Source of the DNA: SYFY01 sp031385325 | Lineage (GTDB): Bacteria; Pseudomonadota; Gammaproteobacteria; Pseudomonadales; Azotimanducaceae | Length of the DNA: 16,681 bases | Assembly: GCA_031385325.1 (NCBI GenBank) | Contig: JANNBJ010000078.1 | Span: 1 to 16,681, forward strand | Direction: 5' to 3' | Shown: positions 7,697-13,972 of the stretch, piece after piece | How positions within the stretch are numbered: the stretch's first letter is position 1 | How the letters are laid out: every line of letters begins with the position of its first letter | The notes under the pieces: generated by a model | The model's database searches: none | Seen by the model: the letters and a program-made list of their open reading frames with translations, nothing else | Told to the model about the DNA's origin: nothing | Made by a program: the position numbers and the translations under genes

Positions 7697-8625
7697 CCCC
7701 AAACGTCATCGACGTCTCTGGTCTCACCAAGACGTTTGGTACAAAAACGGTGGTCAACAACGTTTCGTTGCAGGTGCGGCAGAGTGAGATCGTTGGTTTT
7801 CTCGGCCCCAACGGCAGCGGCAAAACCACGACGATTCGATTGCTCTGCGGACTGCTGCGACCCGACCATGCATCAGGTACTTGTCTTGGATTTGATCTCA
7901 ATACACAAAGTGAACAGATCAAACTCCTCACCGGCTACATGACGCAGCGTTTCTCCTTCTACGAAGACCTCACGATTCAGGAAAACCTCGAATTTGTGGC
8001 GCGCTTATACAACCTTCGTCCACGTCACCAGGTGGTTGACGCAGCCCTGCAGAGAATCGGTCTGGTGGATCGACGGCATCAACTGGCCGGTGCATTGTCC
8101 GGTGGCTGGAAACAGCGGCTGGCACTGGCGGCCTGCATGCTGCACGAACCCAAGCTTTTGCTGCTGGACGAGCCAACTGCAGGTGTTGATCCGCAGGCAC
8201 GTCGTGAATTCTGGGATGCCATCCATACCCTTGCCGAAGACGGTGTGACGGTGCTGGTTTCCACCCATTACATGGATGAAGCCGAACGTTGTCATCGAAT
8301 CGTTTACATCCTCGACGGGGAAATTCTCGCGACCGGCACCATCGCCGAGCTGATCCGCGACTCAGGCTTGTTTACCCTGAGTGTCCGGGGTCCATCGCTT
8401 GCAACCCTCAGACATGCGCTGACCGGGCTGCCCGGCATCACCCAAGTTGCGCCGTTTGGTGACACGTTACACGTTACCGGTACCGATGAGATGGCGTTAG
8501 AACAAGCCATCGCACCGTTCAAGGCAGCGCAGAACCATCTCTGGCAGGAGGCCGCCACGACGCTCGAGGACGTGTTCATCTATCTCATGACCACCCACCG
8601 TACTCAGCGCGCGGTAGCGCACTGA
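7693..8625 (+). CDS. ABC transporter ATPase (ABC-2 export type)
   Basis: This 310-residue ATPase powers the exporter. It has Walker A GPNGSGKT (38-45), Q-loop Gln85, a signature LSGGWKQR (135-142), Walker B LLLLDEP (155-161) and the switch histidine His192 in STHYMDEAE. The signature has Trp in place of the usual Gln, a variant also found in CcmA/YbhF-type exporters. About 90 residues after the ATPase core form a small accessory domain, like the DUF4162-type tails of ABC-2 ATPases. E. coli YbhF carries two ATPase halves in one chain. Here there is only one, so the protein should act as a homodimer. The GTG start at 7693 overlaps the adaptor stop (GTGA), which fixes it. An inverted repeat with 9-base arms (7699-7707 and 7731-7739) follows the start. 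Confidence 0.95.
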   Translation: MTPNVIDVSGLTKTFGTKTVVNNVSLQVRQSEIVGFLGPNGSGKTTTIRLLCGLLRPDHASGTCLGFDLNTQSEQIKLLTGYMTQRFSFYEDLTIQENLEFVARLYNLRPRHQVVDAALQRIGLVDRRHQLAGALSGGWKQRLALAACMLHEPKLLLLDEPTAGVDPQARREFWDAIHTLAEDGVTVLVSTHYMDEAERCHRIVYILDGEILATGTIAELIRDSGLFTLSVRGPSLATLRHALTGLPGITQVAPFGDTLHVTGTDEMALEQAIAPFKAAQNHLWQEAATTLEDVFIYLMTTHRTQRAVAH

Positions 8626-8630
8626 TCATC

Positions 8631-9764
8631 ATGCAAAGCCTGTCCATGTCCCGGGTGGCGGCGATCCTGATCAAGGAACTGATCCAGATGCGGCGGGACC
8701 GCCTGACGTTTGCCATGATCGTTGGCATCCCCGTCATCCAGCTCACCCTATTCGGGTTTGCCATCAACAACGATCCGAAACACTTGCCGACCGCGCTCTA
8801 CGTGCATGACCACACCGAGTACACAAGATCCATGGTCAACGCGCTGGAAAACTCAGGCTACTTCGACCTGGTGGCAGTGAATCAAAACGAGGCACAAGGG
8901 GACGCCCAGTTGCTGCGTGGCGACGTTGCGTTCGTGATCACGATTCCCGACGGTTTCACGAAGGCGCTACTGCGTGGTGAGTCTCCGCAGCTGCTGATCG
9001 AAGCTGATGCCACCGATCCCTCCGCCTCAATCAACGCCATTGCCGTGCTGCCACAGCTGGTGAGTTCGGCTTTTCGGCATCAACGGCTGGCGCCCGCGGG
9101 GCTGATCACCGCAAAGCCGTTGTTCGAAACGGTAATCCACAGGCGATTCAATCCGGAAGGCATCACCCAGTACAACATCGTTCCGGGTCTGCTCGGTGTC
9201 ATCCTCACCATGACCATGGTCATGATGACCGCCATGGCGCTGACCCGTGAAGTAGAACGCGGCACCATCGAAAACCTGCTGGCCATGCCATCGAGACCTG
9301 CCGAAGTGATGATCGGCAAACTGCTCCCCTATTTTCTGGTGGGCGGCATTCAGGTGTTTCTCATCCTCGGTATGGCGCGCCTCGTGTTCAATGTGCCGAT
9401 GCTCGGCTCGTATCAACTGCTCATCAGTGTGATAGCAGTATTCGTGGCCAGCCTCGCGGCGTTGGGCTATCTCATTTCCAGCGTGGCACGCAGCCAGATG
9501 CAGGCCATGCAGATGACCTTCTTTTTCTTCCTGCCGTCGATCCTTTTGTCCGGCTTCATGTTTCCGTTTCGTGGCATGCCGCAGTGGGCACAGTGGATCG
9601 GCGAAATCCTGCCGCTCACTCATTTCCTCCGGCTGGCACGCGGAGTGATGCTGAAGGGTGCAGAGCTGTCTGAAGTAACGCCACACATTTGGCCACTCCT
9701 GTTGTTCACCGCTCTGGTGACCACTCTAGCCCTCAAGCGCTACCGACAGACCCTGGATGACTGA
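8631..9764 (+). CDS. ABC-2 type transporter permease, YbhS/YbhR-like
   Basis: This 377-residue inner-membrane permease matches YbhS of E. coli in length. The first membrane segment is at about residues 26-46 (FAMIVGIPVIQLTLFGFAIN). A large periplasmic domain follows (about 47-180). Then come five more segments: GLLGVILTMTMVMMTAMAL, YFLVGGIQVFLILGMARLVF, LLISVIAVFVASLAALGYLI, FFFFLPSILLSGFMFPF and WPLLLFTALVTTLAL. The motif REVERGTIENLLAMP between them is the coupling region typical of ABC-2 permeases. It begins five bases after the ATPase stop. E. coli has two different permeases (YbhS and YbhR). Only one is present here, so the transporter is probably a homodimer. The substrate cannot be inferred; related systems export drugs or sodium ions. 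Confidence 0.94.
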   Translation: MQSLSMSRVAAILIKELIQMRRDRLTFAMIVGIPVIQLTLFGFAINNDPKHLPTALYVHDHTEYTRSMVNALENSGYFDLVAVNQNEAQGDAQLLRGDVAFVITIPDGFTKALLRGESPQLLIEADATDPSASINAIAVLPQLVSSAFRHQRLAPAGLITAKPLFETVIHRRFNPEGITQYNIVPGLLGVILTMTMVMMTAMALTREVERGTIENLLAMPSRPAEVMIGKLLPYFLVGGIQVFLILGMARLVFNVPMLGSYQLLISVIAVFVASLAALGYLISSVARSQMQAMQMTFFFFLPSILLSGFMFPFRGMPQWAQWIGEILPLTHFLRLARGVMLKGAELSEVTPHIWPLLLFTALVTTLALKRYRQTLDD

Positions 9765-9821
9765 GGTGGGCATTTCGGGCGATCCGTTCGACAATGCAAA
9801 CAAACCCGACCGGATTGATTC

Positions 9822-10025
9822 ATGACCGAAGCCCGTCTCACTGAACTGGAAATGCGCACTGCCTTTCAGGAGGACACCCTGACCGAACTCAACGACGCCC
9901 TCGTCAGCCAGCAGCGTCAGCTGGACCTGCTAAGGCAGGAGTTGGCGCGACTGCGCGAGCATGTGCTGTCGATCCAGCCTCAGGAACCGGGAGAAGCGGT
10001 GCCGGAAGTGCCGCCGCATTATTGA
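9822..10025 (+). CDS. slyX: SlyX family protein
   Basis: This 67-residue cytoplasmic protein matches SlyX in size and layout. It has a continuous coiled-coil helix (LTELEMRTAFQEDTLTELND through QLDLLRQELARLREHVL) and the characteristic C-terminal PPHY. SlyX is a widespread short protein of gamma- and betaproteobacteria whose function is not settled. It was named for its position beside slyD in E. coli. Here it lies 57 bases after the permease on the same strand, so read-through from the exporter operon is possible, but the families are not functionally linked. The ribosome site is weak. Confidence 0.9.
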   Translation: MTEARLTELEMRTAFQEDTLTELNDALVSQQRQLDLLRQELARLREHVLSIQPQEPGEAVPEVPPHY

Positions 10026-10109
10026 TCTGCATAGCGCCGGGATGTTTGGCACCACCGGTGTGTGCAGCGGAAAATGAAGTCCAAACAGATTCTTTTGTCA
10101 TCGGACCCG

Positions 10110-10427
10110 CTAAGGAGTCTCTGTCCTTGAAATCACGGCGGCGACCTGATCGATTCGCACTGTCGCGCTGAAAAATTCCATGCCGGTGAGTTCCGCGATG
10201 ACCACCACTTCGGCCCCCACACTCTGAACCCGGCCTTCAAGGTCCTGACCAGACACCAGCTTGATCTTTGCCTGTTTGCCGGTGCGTAGTTCCAGAGCGG
10301 TCTTGATGGAAGTCGCCGGTGTCGCTGTCTCCGCTGCATAGACGTTTGAAACCAGCGTGAGGCTGCTGGCTGCGAGGCAAGCTGCAAGGCCAAATGCAGC
10401 TGCAAACGAACGGGTTCGAATGGTCAT
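10110..10427 (-). CDS. Small periplasmic protein with a possible Sm-like beta barrel
   Basis: This 105-residue protein has a clear signal peptide (residues 1-31, LAACLAASSLTLVSNVYA then AE). I chose the ATG at 10427 because a GAGGA ribosome site lies eight bases upstream. The same frame is open to 10508 but that extension destroys the signal peptide. The mature domain is ALELRTGKQAKIKLVSGQDL then EGRVQSVGAEVVVIAELTGM, followed by SATVRIDQVAAVI. The alternation of short strands with a central Gly and a closing hydrophobic strand recalls the LSm/Hfq small barrel. Signal-bearing Sm-like proteins are not RNA-binding by default and I do not assign a function. It is convergent with slyX. Confidence 0.7.
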   Translation of the reverse strand: MTIRTRSFAAAFGLAACLAASSLTLVSNVYAAETATPATSIKTALELRTGKQAKIKLVSGQDLEGRVQSVGAEVVVIAELTGMEFFSATVRIDQVAAVISRTETP

Positions 10428-10558
10428 GGAACAGATCCTCGGTGACAATGAGTATTGCGCCGAGCATAACGAGGTCCCACGCCGATGTAATGAGCTTCTC
10501 GATGGCACCCCATGTCAGCCGGGTTAAGATGAACGCGGGGCCTGTCTACTAAGCCATG

Positions 10559-10608
10559 CAGGAAGCCTTCCAGGAAGGCACCCAGGAAGCCATCCAGGAA
10601 AAAAAAAA
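10559..10608. repeat. 12-bp tandem repeat ending in an A10 tract
   Basis: Three and a half copies of a 12-base unit, CAGGAAGCCTTC (10559-10570), CAGGAAGGCACC (10571-10582), CAGGAAGCCATC (10583-10594) and CAGGAA (10595-10600), run into ten consecutive A residues (10599-10608). They end 14 bases before the CoA-transferase start. Such repeats and homopolymers are prone to slippage. In one frame from the ATG at 10556 they read MQEAFQEGTQEAIQEKK. On the other strand they read as repeated Phe-Leu-X-Gly/Ala. Confidence 0.85.
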
Positions 10609-10622
10609 CGAATGGGGATTTC

Positions 10623-11846
10623 ATGACTGCACCACTTGCAGGAATTCGGGTACTCGAAGTTGCCAGCTGGCTCGCTGCGCCCAGTTGCGCTGCACTGATG
10701 TCCGACATGGGCGCAACGGTCATCAAGGTGGAACCACCCGGCGGCGATGCCTATCGACGGATGTACCAGGCGCTGCTCGGCGAGGATGAAGTGTTTCCAG
10801 CCCACCAGTTCGACAATCGTGGCAAGCGCGGCGTCTGTGTCAACCTGGAATCTGATGAAGGGGTCGAACTGGTACATGCGCTGACGAAGGACGTCGACTT
10901 TTTCATCACCAATCTCACCCGGGATCGGCTTGAGCGGTACCAACTCACCGATGCGCACATCCATGCCATCGCGCCGGCCTGTATCTACGGTGTTCTGTCC
11001 GGCTTTGGCACCTCCGGGCCGGACAGCGATCGTCAGGCATTCGATCAGACTGCGTTCTGGGCGCGAACGGGAGCGATGTCCATATTCGGCGACCGGGACG
11101 GGCCATCACTGATCTCTCGTGGTGGGTACGGTGATCGCACCACCGCGCTGAATTTCCTGGCCTCGCTGCTCGCTGCCCTGCGCATCCGCGACCAGACCGG
11201 CGAAGGTCAGTACGTCGAAGTGACATTGCAGCGCACGGGAATCTGGTCACTGGCAAGCGACGTGTCCACGGCGCTCAACACTCGCGTGCAGCCCGAAAAA
11301 ACCAGTCACACCCGGCCGCCCAATCCGATCTGGAACTACTATCGAACCAGCGATGACCGGCTGGTCCTGCTGGTCATGCCTTCAGCGATGCCGTACTGGC
11401 CGAAGTTCTGCAAGATGATGGGGCGACCAGAGTGGATCACTGACCAGCGATTCATGAGCCTGCCAGGTCTCGCCGAGTTCGGACCCGAACTGGTACCAGA
11501 AATCCAGGCTGCATTTGCCAGCCATGACCTTGAGTGGTGGCGCGCCAGGCTGGACACCGCCGGGCTCATCTGGGAGCCGGCGCTGACGCTGCCCGAAGTT
11601 GCTGACGATGCAGCACTGCGCGAAGGTGGCGCGTTCAGTGTTGTTGTACACGAGCGGGCCGGAGCGATGGAAATTGTCTCAGCACCCTTCCATATTCGTG
11701 GTGCGGACATCGAAGTGCGCGGCCCTGCACCTGATGCCGGGCAACACACGCGTGAAGTCTTTGCCGAACTGGGGCTGGATCAGACCCGCATCGACAGTCT
11801 GTTCGCGCGTGGCGTGCTCAGTGAATTCAAGGCCGGATCGAAGTAA
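10623..11846 (+). CDS. CaiB/BaiF (class III) CoA-transferase family protein
   Basis: This 407-residue enzyme moves coenzyme A between carboxylic acids, in the family of formyl-CoA transferase, CaiB and alpha-methylacyl-CoA racemase. The N-terminal Rossmann-like signature is PLAGIRVLEVASWLAAPSCA, then MGATVIKVEPPGGDAYR and NRGKRGVCVNL. The likely catalytic aspartate is Asp141 in AFDQTAFWARTGAM, matching the Asp of formyl-CoA transferase. The remaining conserved stretches, GGYGDRTTALNFLASLLAAL and GQYVEVTLQRTG, are present. Length is normal for the family. A GGGGAT ribosome site lies just before the ATG. It is 45 bases before the selenoprotein gene on the same strand, so the two are probably one operon. 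That makes it a candidate supplier of the CoA-linked substrate for that pathway. The specific acid is unknown. Confidence 0.92.
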   Translation: MTAPLAGIRVLEVASWLAAPSCAALMSDMGATVIKVEPPGGDAYRRMYQALLGEDEVFPAHQFDNRGKRGVCVNLESDEGVELVHALTKDVDFFITNLTRDRLERYQLTDAHIHAIAPACIYGVLSGFGTSGPDSDRQAFDQTAFWARTGAMSIFGDRDGPSLISRGGYGDRTTALNFLASLLAALRIRDQTGEGQYVEVTLQRTGIWSLASDVSTALNTRVQPEKTSHTRPPNPIWNYYRTSDDRLVLLVMPSAMPYWPKFCKMMGRPEWITDQRFMSLPGLAEFGPELVPEIQAAFASHDLEWWRARLDTAGLIWEPALTLPEVADDAALREGGAFSVVVHERAGAMEIVSAPFHIRGADIEVRGPAPDAGQHTREVFAELGLDQTRIDSLFARGVLSEFKAGSK

Positions 11847-11879
11847 AACAACCAGACGAAGCAGTCGCTGCGTCCTGAC

Positions 11880-11885
11880 AAGGAG
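11880..11885 (+). promoter_or_regulatory. Ribosome binding site fixing the selenoprotein start
   Basis: AAGGAG, spaced six bases from the ATG at 11892, is a near-consensus Shine-Dalgarno site. It supports that ATG over later in-frame starts even though it makes the N-terminus begin with a Ser/Pro-rich stretch. Confidence 0.8.
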
Positions 11886-11891
11886 ACCAAC

Positions 11892-12758
11892 ATGTCTGAC
11901 CAATCCTCTTCATCACTGCCCGCTTCATCACCGCCCTCGTCCTCCCAGCCCTCTTCCTCCCATTCCCCGCAGCCGCCAATCAGCTATGTCGACGGACTCG
12001 CCAGGCATTACGGCTCAATGGGACATCCAGCCTATCAATGGACCATCAACGATGACGCACCTCTGCATCGGCTGAACAAGCCGATCAACGCATGTCGGAT
12101 CACCATGCTGACTTCAGGAGGAATTTCCATGTGCAGCATGCCGGGCTTCGATCCCATGGCACGCAACGACCACAGACTGGACGCCATCCCGCTGGCAACT
12201 CCGGCCAGCGATTTTCAGATCCACGATGCGTACTACGATCACAGTGACGCAGAGCAGGATATCAACTGCCAGTTTCCCATCGATCGCCTGCGTGAGATGG
12301 TGGTCAGCGGAGAAATCGGATCACTCGCGCCCCGCTTCTGGAGCGGTTTCATGGGACGCATCTACAATCGCAGCAAGGTGATCCAGGAATCCGCGCCTGC
12401 TTTTGCTGCCGAACTGAAGCGGGATGAGGTCGATCTGCTCATAACGGTACCCGCCTGACCACTCGATCACCAGACCGTGGGTCTGGTATGCAGAGTAGTC
12501 GAAGCCGCCGGCATTCCGACGGTGTGTATTTCAACCGGCCGTGATCTCACGAACCTGGTGAAGCCACCACGCAGCCTGTTCGTGAATTTCCCCATGGGGA
12601 ACGCATTCGGGGCGCCGTTTGATCAGCAGATGCAGACGTCAATACTGCGTGCCGCTCTCGATATTGCATTGACTGCAACAGAGCCGGGAGTGCTGGTAGA
12701 TCTGCCTTACGTGTGGCCCAGGCCATTTGCATTCGAACCCGGCAAGTCGCGGATGTAA
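11892..12758 (+). CDS. Selenoprotein of the glycine/betaine/D-proline reductase B family, with in-frame UGA (Sec189)
   Basis: A 288-residue protein is encoded if the TGA at 12456-12458 is read as selenocysteine. The upstream part (residues 1-188) and the downstream part lie in the same frame and both belong to the GrdB/PrdB-type selenoprotein B family. Family-like stretches are GLARHYGSMGHPAYQW, SDFQIHDAYYDHSDAEQDIN, FPIDRLREMVVSGEIGSLAP, then after Sec PLDHQTVGLVCRVVEAAGIP, SLFVNFPMGNAFGAPFDQQ and PGVLVDLPYVWP. Sec189 sits in TVPA-U-PLDHQ. GrdB and PrdB are the catalytic Sec subunits of clostridial reductases cleaving C-N bonds with thiol electrons. Homologues with Sec or Cys occur in marine proteobacteria. 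The fourth residue of the U-X-X-C-type position is Asp192, so no resolving cysteine is adjacent. A strong Shine-Dalgarno site and a SECIS-like hairpin support it. The CoA-transferase gene is 45 bases upstream. Naive gene calling would split it in two. Alternatives are a nonsense mutation or readthrough. Confidence 0.9.
12456..12496 (+). promoter_or_regulatory. SECIS-like stem-loop directly after the UGA codon
   Basis: The TGA (12456-12458) is followed, after 11 bases, by a perfect 7-bp stem: CCAGACC (12470-12476) and GGTCTGG (12480-12486) around a GTG loop. A lower 4-bp helix ACTC/GAGT (12461-12464 with 12493-12496) can stack below an internal loop. Bacterial SECIS elements lie in the coding region just 3' of the UGA. 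They have a short upper stem-loop with a G at the start of the loop and about 11 bases of spacing in E. coli fdhF. This one fits those rules and would bind SelB. Confidence 0.8.
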
Positions 12759-12795
12759 CCACGACCTGCCTCCTCAGTGAGCCTCCAGCCGATGG

Positions 12796-13869
12796 CTATT
12801 TCTGGAGTTTGAAGTCTGCAGGAACGTCAAACGACGTGGCCGGCAACGGATTCATATTGACGGAAACCACTTCCGACGACACTGACATCAACGGCACGAG
12901 GCCATTGCCGATGGTCTTCGGTGGCGGCGGCGCACTGTTTGGCGCTGGTTGCTCGGGTTCCGCTTTTTTCTTGCCAAACATGCCACCTAACGCACCGCCC
13001 AATGCGCCGCCAAGTGCCTGACCCACGTTCTCGCCGTTACTGCGCTGCGGTTGACCGTCTGGCTGGCCTGCACCGCCGTTGTTCTGGCACTGCGGACCAC
13101 CAATCGCCAAGGCGAAACTGGAACGCACGGGATAACCTTTGACATCTTTCAACTGCTTGCCGATTTCGGTCCAGATGCCTTCGTACCGGCCGAAACTCTG
13201 TTGTGCCCGTTGTGCAAAATCGGCTGAACCCGTGCCACCGAGGCCAAGCTTCTGTGCATAGGCTACGTGATAAGCCTGGGTTTCCGCTTGTGCCGGAAAC
13301 GACGGCGCGAGCCATTGATCGAGCATCAAGGCAAAGTCACAGACTGATCCGGTTTTTTTATCGGTGCAGCTTTGCGATGCGGTGATCTTGATTCGTTCGG
13401 CCTGCATCCCCGCAATGTTGGCTTTTTCACCTTTACGTTCGACATCGCTCTTTGGCGGCGACCACTCACAAGCCTCTTCATCAACCCCGGCAGACGCGCC
13501 GGTCTGCGCCGACTGGGCTTTTTCGGCATCAGCCATACCCTTCTGGATCTGCGCCCTCTGCGCCGCGAACGAGGTCTGCGTGTATTGTTTTTTCTTCAGG
13601 TTCAGATCGAATAACTGGTCCTGATCCAGTCGTACGATCTGCGCAGTCGGACCTCGACCCGCCAGCATGCGCATCATGCCGGACTTCATCTGCGTGTCAT
13701 TGTCGATGCGCGCCTTGTTGCCCGAGATTCGAGTTGTGGTGTTGATCGACATGTTGGCCATCGACATCAGGCCAGCACCTTCAACTTTGACCACTTCCTG
13801 CAACGTCACATCGGCCACGGCAAATGGCGAGATCAGAATCAACACGAAAAAACGGACAAAGGCCTTCAT
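12796..13869 (-). CDS. Secreted DUF4412/LolA-like protein of unknown function
   Basis: This 357-residue protein enters the periplasm by a signal peptide (residues 1-19, VRFFVLILISPFAVA then D). The first domain reads like the DUF4412 or LolA-like beta-sheet fold: VTLQEVVKVEGAGLMSMANM, then TTTRISGNKARIDNDTQMKS, RLDQDQLFDLNLKKKQYTQ and a later FALMLDQWLAP. Four cysteines (in EACEW, QSCTDKK, SVCDF and PQCQNN) could pair. A glycine-rich segment GQALGGALGGALGGMFGKKK at 283-302, followed by a proline-rich linker, interrupts the fold before the closing SFDVPADFKLQK. The glycine-rich part looks like a low-complexity insertion. A GGAG-like site lies upstream of the ATG at 13869. It is convergent with the selenoprotein gene and 103 bases downstream of the alkylsulfatase. 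No function can be assigned. Confidence 0.75.
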   Translation of the reverse strand: MKAFVRFFVLILISPFAVADVTLQEVVKVEGAGLMSMANMSINTTTRISGNKARIDNDTQMKSGMMRMLAGRGPTAQIVRLDQDQLFDLNLKKKQYTQTSFAAQRAQIQKGMADAEKAQSAQTGASAGVDEEACEWSPPKSDVERKGEKANIAGMQAERIKITASQSCTDKKTGSVCDFALMLDQWLAPSFPAQAETQAYHVAYAQKLGLGGTGSADFAQRAQQSFGRYEGIWTEIGKQLKDVKGYPVRSSFALAIGGPQCQNNGGAGQPDGQPQRSNGENVGQALGGALGGALGGMFGKKKAEPEQPAPNSAPPPPKTIGNGLVPLMSVSSEVVSVNMNPLPATSFDVPADFKLQK

Positions 13870-13972
13870 GCGGTCAAACTCCAGCTGTCAAAAATATCTT
13901 CTTTACGATGACCCGATTCGGAGCCGTGATCAACACTCGATCGCATCTTTCCGAACCCGTTTTGATGGCCAC

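Noticed and set aside
9027..9686. His/Glu-rich minus-strand frame resembling a metal-binding protein
   Set aside because: The composition is the antisense of the permease's hydrophobic codons, so the His-rich appearance is an artefact.
10035..10075. Possible terminator hairpin after slyX (GCACCACCGGTGTGTGC)
   Set aside because: The stem is imperfect and no T-run follows it on either strand, so I do not call a rho-independent terminator.
12477..12758. A separate small gene starting with GTG after the UGA
   Set aside because: Same frame as the upstream gene, no ribosome site (the GTG is the loop of the SECIS-like hairpin), and the product is plainly the second half of the selenoprotein B family.
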